Shown here piece after piece: positions 29,694-40,136 of a stretch of 64,000 bases of DNA. The notes beneath the pieces are model-generated. The model did not search any database, had not been told where the DNA came from, and saw only the letters and a program-made list of their open reading frames with translations. Location: assembly GCA_019635275.1 (NCBI GenBank), contig JAHBZV010000010.1, positions 1 through 64,000 of the forward strand, read 5' to 3'. Positions within the stretch are counted from its first letter, which is position 1, and each line of letters starts with the position of its first letter. The position numbers and the translations under genes are program-made. The stretch comes from Burkholderiaceae bacterium (GTDB taxonomy: Bacteria; Pseudomonadota; Gammaproteobacteria; Burkholderiales; Burkholderiaceae_E).

Positions 29694-30770
29694 TCAACGC
29701 CCGAGCGCGCGCATCACCGCGCCGGTGCGGTTCTCGACGCCGAGCCTGCGGTACATGTTCTGCAGGTGCTTGCCCACGGTGCGCGGGCTCACGCCGAGCA
29801 GCTGCGCGATGCACTCGTCGGTCTTGCCGGCGGCAATCCAGCCGAGGATCTCGGTCTGCCGCGGCGTGAGTCGCGGCGGCGCAATCGCGCGGCTCGCCGA
29901 GCCGTCGCGCTCGATCAGCACCGTGCAGCCCGACGGACACGTGCGCGGCAGGCAGTGCAGCACCAGGCGCGCGCCGCTCGATTCGTCGACCAGTGACGCG
30001 CTGCGGCGCCCCTCGCCGCAAGCGGCCGCTTCGCTCAGCTGCGCACGCAGCCACTGCAAGACGGGAGCCGGCAATACGGGCCCCGGTCGCAGCGAAGAAT
30101 GGCGACGCGCGATCTCCGCGAGCCAGGCGAGCGCCGGGCCCGACGCGTCGACGATGCCGAAGTCGCGGTCGAGCGTGATGGCGGCGATCCGGCCGTCGCC
30201 GGCGATGCCGTGCAACAGCCCGGTCGCGCATTCGGAACACGCGTTCGCCAGCGCCTGCCGGTAGAGCGCCGCGATCTGGGGACGCATCGCTTCGAGCAGG
30301 CCGAGTTCAGCGTCGGAGAAGTCGCGGCCGGCGCGGTTCAGCACGATGCCCGACAGCCGGCCCGGCTCCCAGGCGAGCGGCAGCAGCAGCACGCGGTCCA
30401 GGCCCAGCGGCGCGTAGTACGCGCCGAAGAGCTCGCTGCGCCGGAAGTCCGTATCCGCGATGCAATCGGACAGCCGGATGGCCCGCGCATGCGGATGCCG
30501 CAAGTGGTGGCGCACGAGCGGATGGTCGCCGAGGAAGCGGTCGAACGCTCCGGGGTCGACGCGCCCTGGCAGCCCGGACGGCTGCGCCGACAGGAAGCGC
30601 CGCCCGGCCGCGAGATCGCAGACGCTCAGCGTGGTGAGGTCCGAGCGCACGATTCGGGCGATCGCACGCAGCAACTCGGCCACCTGCTGCGAAGACGGGC
30701 GCGCACCCTCCCCGACGGTCCCGAGGAGGCGGGACGCGCGAGCGAACTCACCCGGGCGCGGCAGTCTCAC
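29694..30770 (-). CDS. LuxR-family transcriptional regulator
   Basis: A DNA-binding regulator of 358 residues from GTG 30770. The C-terminal 65 residues are a LuxR-type helix-turn-helix: LTPRQTEILGWIAAGKTDECIAQ (split at length limits), SPRTVGKHLQNMYRRLGVENR. The N-terminal part resembles a GAF-like ligand fold, with Cys in CSECATG and in LPRTCPSGC. There is no phospho-receiver domain. GTG 30770 has a GGAG site at good spacing; a TTG at 30800 is in frame without one. It is divergent from a decayed methyltransferase gene. Confidence 0.85.
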   Translation of the reverse strand: MRLPRPGEFARASRLLGTVGEGARPSSQQVAELLRAIARIVRSDLTTLSVCDLAAGRRFLSAQPSGLPGRVDPGAFDRFLGDHPLVRHHLRHPHARAIRLSDCIADTDFRRSELFGAYYAPLGLDRVLLLPLAWEPGRLSGIVLNRAGRDFSDAELGLLEAMRPQIAALYRQALANACSECATGLLHGIAGDGRIAAITLDRDFGIVDASGPALAWLAEIARRHSSLRPGPVLPAPVLQWLRAQLSEAAACGEGRRSASLVDESSGARLVLHCLPRTCPSGCTVLIERDGSASRAIAPPRLTPRQTEILGWIAAGKTDECIAQLLGVSPRTVGKHLQNMYRRLGVENRTGAVMRALGR

Positions 30771-30917
30771 GATGCGCTCCGCGAGGCGGCGCCTACGCAA
30801 GGATGCGTACTTACCCCTGGCCGGCAGAAGCGGAAATTATCCGCGACCGTGCCGGCGCGCGCCATCCGCGGCGCAGCGAACGGATCGATCCGGAGCGTGC
30901 GAACCGAGGAGGCGCCC

Positions 30918-31449
30918 ATGGCTGTCGACGAAGCGAAACTGAACGCCCTGGTGGGCAGGATCGTCGAGGAGTTCGGCGCGATCGCGAACGCGCCGCTGGT
31001 GGTGCTGGGCGACCGGCTCGGCCTGTTCAGGAAGATGGCCGGCGCCGGACCGATGGACGCCGAGGCCTTGTCCGATGCGAGCGGCGTGCGCCTGCGCTAT
31101 GCGCAGGAGTGACAGGGTGACCTTCTTCGACTGCCTGCACGACATGGGCGATCCGGTCGGCGCCGGCCGGCACGTGCGCCAGACGCTCGCGCCCGACGGG
31201 GCGTGGATGCTGGTCGAGCCGTTCGCCGGCGACTCGGTCGCCGAGAACCTCAATCCGGTGGGCCGCGTCTACTACGCGGCTTCCACGATGGTGTGCACGC
31301 CGTGCTCGCTGTCGCAGGAGGTCGGCCTGGGGCTGGGCGCGCAGGCCGGCGAGCGCCGGCTGCGCAAGGTCGCCGAGGAAGCGGGATTCGAGCGCTTCCG
31401 CCGCGCGACGCAGACGCCGTTCAACCTGATTTTCGAGGCTCGCGCCTGA
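30918..31449 (+). pseudogene. methyltransferase gene with internal deletion and frameshift
   Basis: Two pieces of one class I methyltransferase family are visible. The first (30918-31112) encodes a 64-residue N-terminus, ending ...SGVRLRYAQE then TGA, the winged-helix-like part of a roughly 350-residue protein. The second (from about 31111 in another frame, ending at 31449) encodes the C-terminal third, VTFFDCLHDMGDPVGAGRHV ... CTPCSLSQEVGLGLGAQAG ... TPFNLIFEARA. About 170-190 residues between them, including the SAM-binding glycine motif, are missing, and the join is out of frame. A strong AGGAGG site precedes the first ATG, so a short peptide might still be made, but no enzyme. Confidence 0.8.
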
Positions 31450-31539
31450 GCGGAGGGTCGGCACCCGGCCGGCTCCTGCGGCCCCGAAGCGTCTCGCCCT
31501 CCTCGAACGTCCGGTGGGCCGCGCCGCCGCGGCGCCCGA

Positions 31540-31554
31540 TGGCACGAAACGTGC
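31540..31554 (+). promoter_or_regulatory. sigma-54 type -24/-12 promoter for the sulfide:quinone oxidoreductase gene
   Basis: TGGCACGAAACGTGC has the -24 core TGGCAC and the invariant GC of the -12 element at exactly the sigma-54 spacing (consensus TGGCAC-N5-TTGC, here GTGC). It lies about 43 nt before the ATG. A sigma-54 activator gene follows the oxidoreductase. Confidence 0.72.
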
Positions 31555-31596
31555 GTATCGGAAGACGGCCCCACCCAGATCCCGAGGAGGAGACAC

Positions 31597-32892
31597 ATGG
31601 CCCACATCGTCATCGTCGGCGCGAGCACCGGCGGCATGCCCGCCGCCTACGAGATCCGCAACACGCTCGGCTCCGGGCACCGGATCACGGTCGTCAATCC
31701 GTCCGAGACCTTCAGCTTCGTGCCGTCGAACCCGTGGATCGCGGTGGGCTGGCGCAAGCGCAGCGACACCTGCTTTCCGATCGCGCCGTACCTGAAGAAG
31801 CGCGACATCGACTTCATCGCGCAGGCGGTCACCGAGATCCAGCCCGATGCGAACAGGGTCGTGCTGGCCGACGGGCAGCAGCTGTCCTACGACTACCTGG
31901 TGATCGCCACCGGCCCGAAGCTCGCGTTCGACGAGATCGAGGGCTTCGGCCCCGAAGGCCACACCGAGTCGATCTGCACGATCGACCACGCCGAGAAGGC
32001 CTACGGAAACTGGCAGCGATTCGTCGCCGACCCGGGCCCGATCGTGGTGGGCGCGACGCAGGGCGCCTCGTGCTTCGGCCCGGCCTACGAGTTCGCGTTC
32101 ATCATGGACGCCGACCTGCGCAAGCGGCGCCTGCGCAGCAAGGTGCCGATGACCTTCGTGACCTCCGAGCCCTACATCGGCCACCTCGGCCTGGGCGGGG
32201 TCGGCGACTCCAAGACGATGCTCGAATCGGAGCTGCGCCAGCACCACGTCAAGTGGATCTGCAACGCCAAGGTGATGCGCGTCGAGCCCGGCAAGATGAT
32301 CGTCGCCGAGCACAACGAGAAGGGCGAGGTCGTCAAGGAGCACGAGCTGCCGTTCAAGTACTCGATGATGATCCCGGCGTTCAAGGGGGTCGACGCGGTC
32401 ATGAAGGTCGGCGACAAGCTGGTCAACCCGCGCGGCTTCGTGAAGGTCGACGAGTTCCAGCGCAACCCGGCGTGGAAGAACATCTATTCGGTGGGCGTGT
32501 GCATCGCGATCCCGCCGGTCGAGGCCACGCCGGTGCCGACCGGTACGCCGAAGACCGGCTACATGATCGAGTCGATGGTGACCGCGGTCGCGCACAACAT
32601 CCGCGACGACATCGCCGGCAAGCAGGTCTCGGAGAAAGGCACCTGGAACGCGATCTGCCTGGCCGACATGGGCGACACCGGCGTCGCGTTCGTCGCGATC
32701 CCGCAGATCCCGCCGCGCAACGTGGCCTGGATGAAGAAAGGCAAGTGGGTGCACCTGGGCAAGGTCGCGTTCGAGAAGTACTTCCTGCGCAAGATGAAGA
32801 AGGGGTCGTCCGACCCGATCTACGAGAAGTACGTGCTCAAGGCGCTGGGCATCACCCGGCTGCAGGAGGAGTCGAAACCGAAGGCCGGTTGA
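31597..32892 (+). CDS. sqr: sulfide:quinone oxidoreductase
   Basis: A membrane-associated flavoprotein that oxidises sulfide to sulfane sulfur and reduces quinone. The 431 residues start with the FAD motif IVIVGASTGGMPAAYEI, and the three Cys expected of SQR are present: Cys127 (SICTIDH), Cys159 (QGASCFGPAYEF) and Cys302 (VGVCIAIPPVE). The C-terminus is amphipathic and basic, as for membrane attachment. It sits behind a sigma-54-type promoter and ahead of a sigma-54 activator and the sorAB-like genes, supporting a role in sulfur oxidation. Other flavocytochrome-like oxidoreductases are less likely because of the Cys pattern. Confidence 0.88.
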   Translation: MAHIVIVGASTGGMPAAYEIRNTLGSGHRITVVNPSETFSFVPSNPWIAVGWRKRSDTCFPIAPYLKKRDIDFIAQAVTEIQPDANRVVLADGQQLSYDYLVIATGPKLAFDEIEGFGPEGHTESICTIDHAEKAYGNWQRFVADPGPIVVGATQGASCFGPAYEFAFIMDADLRKRRLRSKVPMTFVTSEPYIGHLGLGGVGDSKTMLESELRQHHVKWICNAKVMRVEPGKMIVAEHNEKGEVVKEHELPFKYSMMIPAFKGVDAVMKVGDKLVNPRGFVKVDEFQRNPAWKNIYSVGVCIAIPPVEATPVPTGTPKTGYMIESMVTAVAHNIRDDIAGKQVSEKGTWNAICLADMGDTGVAFVAIPQIPPRNVAWMKKGKWVHLGKVAFEKYFLRKMKKGSSDPIYEKYVLKALGITRLQEESKPKAG

Positions 32893-32947
32893 GTCCCCTG
32901 CGCTCGCGGCCGCGGGCCCGCGCCCGCCGGCCGCCGCCGGCACCGGT

Positions 32948-32981
32948 GTGTCATGACAAAGCCGGTACACTGTCATGACAC
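32948..32981. promoter_or_regulatory. palindromic operator with paired TGTCATGACA sites
   Basis: GTGTCATGACA (32948-32958) and its exact inverse TGTCATGACAC (32971-32981) are separated by 12 bp, and each contains the palindrome TGTCATGACA. Centre-to-centre spacing is 22 bp, two helical turns. A partial third site (GTCATG) follows. The pair lies in the gap before the sigma-54 activator gene, suggesting self-control. Confidence 0.7.
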
Positions 32982-33011
32982 GTCATGTCCGACGGCGGTC
33001 CGGAGGCGCGC

Positions 33012-34349
<1,338 letters not shown>

Positions 34350-34455
34350 TCCGCGCATTGCATTCGATGGAATAAACCTCGCGCGTCGCCCGTCTTGGTC
34401 GGGTGGGACGCGGCCGCGTCCAACGTCCGGTCCCCACAGGAGGAGGACGACGACG

Positions 34456-35685
34456 ATGAAAAAGAGAGACTTCCTGGCCGGAGCCGGCGGATCGCTGGCC
34501 GCCGGCGCACTCGGCGCGCTCGCGCCGGGCCTCGCGCGGGCGGCGGCACCCTGGCAGCCAGGGGAGCTGGCGGAGGGCACGGTCGATTCGGCGACGCTCG
34601 AGGCGCTGCCTGGCAAGGTGCCGCTGATCAAGCGCAGCTACCGGCCGACCAACTACGAAACCCCGATCGACTACCTGCGCACGGCGATCACGCCGAACAA
34701 CGCGTTCTTCGTGCGCTGGCACCTCTCGGGTATTCCCGAGGTGAAGCTGCGCGACTGGCGGCTGAAGGTCGGCGGAGAGGCCGCCGGCAAGGCGCTCGAG
34801 TTCGACATGGCGACGTTGCGGCGCGAGTTCGAGCAGGTCGAGTTGGTGGCGGTCTGCCAGTGCTCGGGCAACCGCCGCGGCATGTTCCAGCCGCACGTCG
34901 CCGGCGTGGAATGGGGCGTGGGTGCGATGGGCAACGCGCGCTGGACGGGCGTGAGACTGCGCGACGTGCTCGACAAGGCCGGCGTGAAGGGTGGCGCGAT
35001 CGAGGTCGCGTTCAACGGCGCCGACGGCGGCGTGTTTCCGGCCACCCCCGACTTCGTCAAGAGCATCCCGGTCGACAAGGCGCGCGACGAGCACACGATG
35101 ATCGCCTTCGAGATGAACGGCAAGCCGTTGCCGGCCGCCAACGGCTTCCCGGCGCGGCTGATCGTTCCGGGCTGGACCGGCACCTACTGGATGAAGCAGC
35201 TCACCGACCTGGACATCCGCACCAAGCCCCAGGGCGGCTTCTGGATGAACCCGGCCTATCGGGTACCGGCGGGCCGCTTCCCGAAGGCCGACGCCTTCGC
35301 GACGCAGGCGACGCCGGCCAATACGCCGATCACCGACATCGTCGTCAATTCGCTGGTCACGTCGATTCACGACGGCGAGCGGGTCCATCGCGGTCAGACG
35401 GTCGAGGTCGCGGGCATCGCCTGGGACGGCGGCCGCGGCATCCGCGAGGTGCAGGTGTCGATCGATGCCGGGCGCAGCTGGCAGCCGGCGAAGCTGGGAC
35501 ACGACTACGGCCCGTACTCGTTCCGCCAGTACAGCTACCGGTTCCGGCCCGAGAAGGAGGGCGTGTACCTCGTGATGGTCAAGGCGACCAACGCGCGCGG
35601 GGACACGCAGACGATGAACCTGGTGCACAACCCGGCGGGCTACCACCACAACGTGGTGGAGCGCATCCAGGTCGAAGTGGTCTGA
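34456..35685 (+). CDS. sorA: SorA-type sulfite dehydrogenase, molybdopterin subunit
   Basis: Oxidises sulfite to sulfate in the periplasm with a molybdenum cofactor. The 409-residue protein has a signal with a Lys-Arg variant of the twin-arginine motif (KKRDFLAGAGG). The Mo-ligand Cys is in VCQCSGNRRGMF (about Cys126), followed by sulfite oxidase family blocks NGADGGVFPATPD and LIVPGWTGTYWMKQL and a C-terminal Mo-co dimerisation domain (about 300-409, with VSIDAGRSWQPAKLG). The gap before it (34350-34455) holds TGGAAT-N7-GC, a weak sigma-54-like match at 34368-34382. Ten nt after the stop is the monoheme cytochrome gene. Confidence 0.93.
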   Translation: MKKRDFLAGAGGSLAAGALGALAPGLARAAAPWQPGELAEGTVDSATLEALPGKVPLIKRSYRPTNYETPIDYLRTAITPNNAFFVRWHLSGIPEVKLRDWRLKVGGEAAGKALEFDMATLRREFEQVELVAVCQCSGNRRGMFQPHVAGVEWGVGAMGNARWTGVRLRDVLDKAGVKGGAIEVAFNGADGGVFPATPDFVKSIPVDKARDEHTMIAFEMNGKPLPAANGFPARLIVPGWTGTYWMKQLTDLDIRTKPQGGFWMNPAYRVPAGRFPKADAFATQATPANTPITDIVVNSLVTSIHDGERVHRGQTVEVAGIAWDGGRGIREVQVSIDAGRSWQPAKLGHDYGPYSFRQYSYRFRPEKEGVYLVMVKATNARGDTQTMNLVHNPAGYHHNVVERIQVEVV

Positions 35686-35695
35686 GGAGGCTGCC

Positions 35696-35980
35696 ATGAT
35701 GCGAACCCTGATCGCGGCAGCCCTCGCCGCTTCGTGCGCCACCGGCTGGGCCGCCGAGGCGCAGTTCAAGCTGAAGGACGCGCCCGGCGTGCAGCAGGTC
35801 TACACGAACTGCATGTCCTGCCACAGCGTGGACTACGTGCAGCTCAACTCGCCGTTCCTCGACCGCAAGGGCTGGGAGGCCGAGGTCGGAAAGATGATCA
35901 AGGCCTTCGGAGCCCCGGTGAAGGCCGAGGACGTGCCGGCGATCGTCGACTACCTCGCGAAGAACTACGGCAAGCCGTAG
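35696..35980 (+). CDS. sorB: SorB-like monoheme cytochrome c
   Basis: A 94-residue periplasmic protein with a signal peptide (about residues 1-20), the heme motif CMSCH (residues 39-43) and a Met in KMIKAF as a possible sixth ligand. It has the size and sequence pattern (YTNCMSCHSVDYVQLNSPFL) of SorB, which takes electrons from the Mo subunit and passes them to cytochrome c or an oxidase. Gene order sorA-sorB with a 10-nt gap supports the pair. It is the end of the sulfur locus. Confidence 0.93.
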   Translation: MMRTLIAAALAASCATGWAAEAQFKLKDAPGVQQVYTNCMSCHSVDYVQLNSPFLDRKGWEAEVGKMIKAFGAPVKAEDVPAIVDYLAKNYGKP

Positions 35981-35996
35981 CGTCGGGCGGCGGCCC

Positions 35997-36021
35997 GGGC
36001 GGCGCGCGAATGCGCGCGCCC
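35997..36021. terminator. GC-rich hairpin between convergent genes
   Basis: GGGCGGCGCGC and GCGCGCGCCC pair around a GAAT loop in the short gap between sorB and the convergent kinase. No T tract follows on either strand, so it would be a weak or factor-assisted terminator. Confidence 0.35.
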
Positions 36022-36025
36022 GCGG

Positions 36026-36976
36026 TCAGCCGGCCTGCAGCGCGCGCACGTCGACCTGCCGCGCAAGACGCGTCGTGTCCTCGGGGAACGCGAGCCGCGT
36101 GCCCGGCGCCAGCAGCGCCGCGGTGCCGCCCGCGATCCCGTGGCGGAATGCGTCCTCGAGCGGGGCGCCCGACGCGAGGCGCCAGAGCATCGCGGCGACG
36201 AAGCTGTCGCCCGCCCCGACCGTGCTGGCGATCTCGACTTGCAGCGCCGGGGCGCGCAACGCGACATCGCGCGTGGCGAGCAGCGCACCGCGATGGCCCA
36301 GCGACAGCGCAACGACCTCGGCCTTGCCGGCGAGCACCAGGCCGCGGGCGGCGCGCACCCAGTCGGCCTCGGCCTCCAGCGCTTCGCCGGTGAGCTCGCG
36401 CAGTTCGCGGAGGTTCGGCTTGACCAGGTAGACGCCCTGCTCGAGCGCCGCCGCGAGCGGCGCGCCGGACGTGTCCAGCACCATGCGGGCGCCGCGGTCG
36501 CGCGCCGCGCGCGCCAGGCGCGCGAAGAAGTCCTGCGGAACGCCGGCGGGCAGGCTGCCGCTGCCGACCACCCAGGCCGGCGCCTCGTCGAGCGAGGCGA
36601 GGCCGTCGAGACAGGCCTGCCACTCGCCTTGTGCCAGTTGCGGGCCGGGCAGCACGAAGCGATATTCGCGGCCGCTCGAGTGCTCGAGGACCGTGAAGCT
36701 CTCGCGCGTCTCGCCGGCGATGCCGATGGCAATGCTCGGTACGCCCTCCTGGTCGAGCAATTCGCGCAGCAGCCGCCCGAGGTTCGGGCCGGCCGGATAC
36801 AACGCGGTGCACCGGGCGCCGAACCGCGTGAGCACGCGCGCAACGTTGATCCCGCCACCTCCGGGGTCGCGCCGGACGTCGGTGCAGCGCAGCTTGTGCT
36901 CGGGCGTCACGACCGACGTCCCCGCGGAGACGTCGATCGCCGGATTGGGCGTCACCGTCAGGATGGCGTTGCTCAC
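36026..36976 (-). CDS. PfkB-family sugar kinase, 1-phosphofructokinase type
   Basis: A ribokinase-fold sugar kinase of 316 residues. Family signatures are GGGGINVARVL at about residues 39-49 and STVGAGDSFVAAML at about 250-263, whose Asp is the catalytic base. The N-terminus (ILTVTPNPAIDVSA) and KPNLRELRELTGE match 1-phosphofructokinase/tagatose-6-phosphate kinase types more than adenosine or ribo-kinases. The start is GTG 36976. No PTS or sugar transporter gene is adjacent, so the substrate (fructose-1-P, fructose-6-P or another) is unsettled. Confidence 0.88.
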   Translation of the reverse strand: MSNAILTVTPNPAIDVSAGTSVVTPEHKLRCTDVRRDPGGGGINVARVLTRFGARCTALYPAGPNLGRLLRELLDQEGVPSIAIGIAGETRESFTVLEHSSGREYRFVLPGPQLAQGEWQACLDGLASLDEAPAWVVGSGSLPAGVPQDFFARLARAARDRGARMVLDTSGAPLAAALEQGVYLVKPNLRELRELTGEALEAEADWVRAARGLVLAGKAEVVALSLGHRGALLATRDVALRAPALQVEIASTVGAGDSFVAAMLWRLASGAPLEDAFRHGIAGGTAALLAPGTRLAFPEDTTRLARQVDVRALQAG

Positions 36977-37029
36977 GGCGCCACCGCGGAGGCTTCGGCT
37001 GGGCGCGCCTGCGCGCGCTCAGGCCGGGA

Positions 37030-37098
37030 ATCATGATTTACAGTCATTTATGAAGAATACCTGTTAACCATATGTTTTGTATGTAATTACAACCTGAA
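37030..37098. other. AT-rich segment between pfkB-like gene and mutS
   Basis: About 70 nt of strikingly AT-rich DNA in an otherwise very GC-rich window, containing GTTAAC, CATATG and the palindrome GTAATTAC. It fills the divergent gap, so it is probably the promoter/operator region for both genes. I cannot fix a -10/-35 pair with confidence. Confidence 0.5.
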
Positions 37099-37214
37099 TC
37101 CCCATCGACGCTCGGGCGACCGCCCAGGACACCCGCCCGGCGCCCGCCAGCGCTGCGCGGTGCGCCCCCGGCCCACTGGCATACTTGCGGGCCAGGATCC
37201 AAGGTACAGCGCAA

Positions 37215-40136
37215 GTGCCCCCGCCGCAGCCCTCGCCGGAACCCCGGCTCGCCGAGTCGGACCTCTCGGGCCACACCCCGATGATGGCGCAATACCTGCG
37301 CCTGAAGGCCGAGCACCCCGACCGGTTGATGTTCTACCGGATGGGCGATTTCTACGAGTTGTTCTACGGCGACGCGGAGCGTGCCGCGCGCCTGCTCGGG
37401 ATCACGCTGACCCGGCGCGGCGTCTCGGCGGGCGAACCGATCCCGATGGCGGGCGTGCCGGTGCACTCGGTCGAGCAGTACCTGGCGCGGCTGATCCGCC
37501 TCGGCGAGTCGGTCGCGGTGTGCGAGCAGATCGGCGACCCGGCGACGTCGAAGGGCCCGGTCGAGCGCAAGGTGGTGCGCATCGTCACGCCCGGCACGCT
37601 GACCGACTCCCAGCTGCTGCCCGATCGCGACGACCGGATCCTGCTGGCCGTGCAGCCGGCAGCCCGGGTGGCGCGCGGTGCCGGTGCGGCCGGGGGGCGC
37701 GCCGGCGTCGCCGGGAACGGCACGGGCACGAGCGAGGGCGTCCCCGGTCATTCGCCGGGCAGGCTGGGGCTGGCGTGGATGGTCGTGGCCAGCGGCGAGT
37801 GCTGGCTGGCCGAGCTGTCGGCCGACGCGATGGCGCGCGAGCTCGACCGGCTGCGCCCGGCCGAGGTCGTGCTTCCCGAGGGCGCGACGCTGCCGCAGGC
37901 GCTGGCCGACGCGCTGGCCAGCGCCGCGATCGCGCGGGCCCCCGCGTGGCAGTTCGACGCCACCCGCTCGCAGCGGCGGCTCACCGGGTTGCTCGGCACC
38001 CGCGACCTGGCCGGCTTCGGCGCCCAGCACCTGGACGCCGCAGTCGCGGCTGCGGGCGCCCTCCTCGACTACGTCGAGCGCACGCAGGGACAGGCACCTT
38101 CGCACCTGCAGGCGCTGCGCGTCTTCACCGGCGACGAGTTCGTGATCCTGGACGCGGCCGCGCGGCGCAACCTCGAGATCGTCGAGAGCCTGCGCGGCGA
38201 CGACGGCGCGTCGCTGCTGCGGCTGCTCGACCGCTGCGCGACCAGCGCGGGCGGCCGCCTGATGCGCCGCTGGCTGCTCGAGCCGCTGCGCTCGCAAGCG
38301 GCCGCCTCGCACCGCCATGCCTGCGTGCAGGCGCTGCTCGGCCCCGCCGCGGCGCCGAGCCCGGGCGGACGGCCGGCCGCGGCGCTCTCGCCCGACGACG
38401 CCGCCCCCGGGACGCCGCTCCACGAGCCGGTGCTGGCCGACCTGCGCGAGCTGCCCGACCTCGAGCGCATCGCCGCGCGCATTGCGCTGCGCTCGGCGCG
38501 CCCGCGCGAACTCGCCGCGTTGCGCGACGCCGAGCCGGCGCTGCGCCGCCTGGGCGAACGCCTCGCCGGGCTCGACGACGCACTGTTCGGCGAGTTGCGC
38601 GACGCGCTGCGGGTGCCCGACGCGGCGCTCGCGCCGATCGCAGCCGCGCTGCTCGACGAGCCGGCCGCGCAGGCACGCGACGGCGGCGTGATCCGCGACG
38701 GCCACGACGCCGCGCTCGACGAACTGCGCGCCATCGACCGCGACTGCGACAGCCTGCTCGCCACGATGGAGGCGCGCGAGCGCGAGCGCACCGGCATCGC
38801 GAACCTGCGCGTGGGCTACAACGCGGTGCACGGCTTCTACATCGAGGTCACGCGCGGCCAGGCCGACCGCGTGCCCGACGACTACCGCCGCCGCCAGACG
38901 CTGAAGAACGCCGAGCGCTACATCACGCCGGAACTGAAGGCCTTCGAGGACAAGGCGCTGTCGGCGCGCGAGCGCGCGCTGGCGCTCGAGCGCCAGCTCT
39001 ACGACGCGCTGCTCGAATCGCTGGCGCCGACGGTGGCCGCCTGGCAGCGCGCCGGGCGGGCCGCGGCGCAACTCGACGTGCTGGCCGCGTTCGCCGAGCG
39101 CGCGCGCGCGCTGCGCTGGGTGCGCCCGCGCTTCGTCGCGGCGCCGGGCATCGAGATCCGCGGCGGCCGCCACCCGGTGGTCGAGGCCGGCGTCGAGCAG
39201 TACACGCCGAACGACTGCGTGATGCGCGAGAACCGCCGCCTGCTGCTGCTCACCGGCCCGAACATGGGCGGCAAGTCGACCTACATGCGCTCGGTGGCGC
39301 TGATCGCGTTGCTCGCGTGCTGCGGCAGCTTCGTGCCGGCCGACGCCTGCGAGCTCGGGCCGATCGACCGGATCTTCACGCGCGTCGGTGCGTCCGACGA
39401 CCTGGCCGGCGGACGCTCGACCTTCATGGTCGAGATGACCGAGGCCGCGTCGATCCTGCACGCTGCCACCGAGCGCTCGCTGGTGCTGATGGACGAGATC
39501 GGCCGCGGCACGTCGACCTTCGACGGCCTCGCGCTCGCGCACGCGATCGCCGCGCGATTGCTGTCGCACAATCGTTCGCTGACGCTGTTCGCGACGCATT
39601 ACTTCGAGCTCACCCAGCTCGCGGCCACGCACCCGCAGGCGGTGAACCTGCACCTGGCCGCGGCCGAGCACCGCGGCGGCATCGTGTTCCTGCACGAGGT
39701 GCGCGACGGGCCGGCCAGCCGCAGCTACGGCCTGCAGGTCGCGCGGCTGGCGGGGCTGCCGCCCGCGGTGATCCGCGCGGCCAGCCAGCTGCTGGGCGAA
39801 CTCGAGGCACGTGCCCGGGCCCACGACGACCAGCTCGACCTGTTCGCGATGCCGCAGGGGCCCGCGCCCGACCTGGTCGGCCTGGCCGGACAAGGACCCG
39901 CCGCCGCCGCGCCGGCGCCGACCCGCGACGGCGAACCCGACCGCGCGATGCTGGCGCTCGCGCGGCTGCGCGAGATCGATCCCGACGCGCTCAGCGCGCG
40001 CGAGGCGCTCGAGCTGCTCTACGAATTGCGTGCCCAGGTCGACGGGGAAGCCGGCGAACCGGGCGTCGCCCGCGCGGGCGCCAGCGACGCGGGCGCCGGC
40101 GACGCGGGCGACGCGGGCGACGTCGGCCGCGGATGA
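37215..40136 (+). CDS. mutS: DNA mismatch repair protein MutS
   Basis: Recognises mismatches and recruits MutL. From GTG 37215 the protein is 973 residues, about 100 longer than the E. coli form. The mismatch-binding motif [10 protein letters not shown] is near residue 40, the P-loop GPNMGGKST near 683-691, and Walker [17 protein letters not shown] near 758. Extra length comes from a Gly/Ala insert in the connector region (about 37660-37760), insertions in the lever domain, and an Ala/Gly/Asp-rich tail ([17 protein letters not shown]). A TTG at 37185 is in frame but has no ribosome site. Its TGA overlaps the start of the phosphoesterase gene. Confidence 0.96.
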   Translation: MPPPQPSPEPRLAESDLSGHTPMMAQYLRLKAEHPDRLMFYRMGDFYELFYGDAERAARLLGITLTRRGVSAGEPIPMAGVPVHSVEQYLARLIRLGESVAVCEQIGDPATSKGPVERKVVRIVTPGTLTDSQLLPDRDDRILLAVQPAARVARGAGAAGGRAGVAGNGTGTSEGVPGHSPGRLGLAWMVVASGECWLAELSADAMARELDRLRPAEVVLPEGATLPQALADALASAAIARAPAWQFDATRSQRRLTGLLGTRDLAGFGAQHLDAAVAAAGALLDYVERTQGQAPSHLQALRVFTGDEFVILDAAARRNLEIVESLRGDDGASLLRLLDRCATSAGGRLMRRWLLEPLRSQAAASHRHACVQALLGPAAAPSPGGRPAAALSPDDAAPGTPLHEPVLADLRELPDLERIAARIALRSARPRELAALRDAEPALRRLGERLAGLDDALFGELRDALRVPDAALAPIAAALLDEPAAQARDGGVIRDGHDAALDELRAIDRDCDSLLATMEARERERTGIANLRVGYNAVHGFYIEVTRGQADRVPDDYRRRQTLKNAERYITPELKAFEDKALSARERALALERQLYDALLESLAPTVAAWQRAGRAAAQLDVLAAFAERARALRWVRPRFVAAPGIEIRGGRHPVVEAGVEQYTPNDCVMRENRRLLLLTGPNMGGKSTYMRSVALIALLACCGSFVPADACELGPIDRIFTRVGASDDLAGGRSTFMVEMTEAASILHAATERSLVLMDEIGRGTSTFDGLALAHAIAARLLSHNRSLTLFATHYFELTQLAATHPQAVNLHLAAAEHRGGIVFLHEVRDGPASRSYGLQVARLAGLPPAVIRAASQLLGELEARARAHDDQLDLFAMPQGPAPDLVGLAGQGPAAAAPAPTRDGEPDRAMLALARLREIDPDALSAREALELLYELRAQVDGEAGEPGVARAGASDAGAGDAGDAGDVGRG

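Noticed and set aside
32948-32981. TGTCATGACA pair as a LexA or Fur site
   Set aside because: The sequence does not match CTGT-N8-ACAG or the Fur consensus, and it lies before a sigma-54 activator gene, not an SOS or iron gene.
34368-34382. TGGAAT-N7-GC as a sigma-54 promoter before sorA
   Set aside because: Spacing of GG and GC fits, but the -24 (TGGAAT) and -12 (CTCGC) are poor matches. It is mentioned only in the sorA entry.
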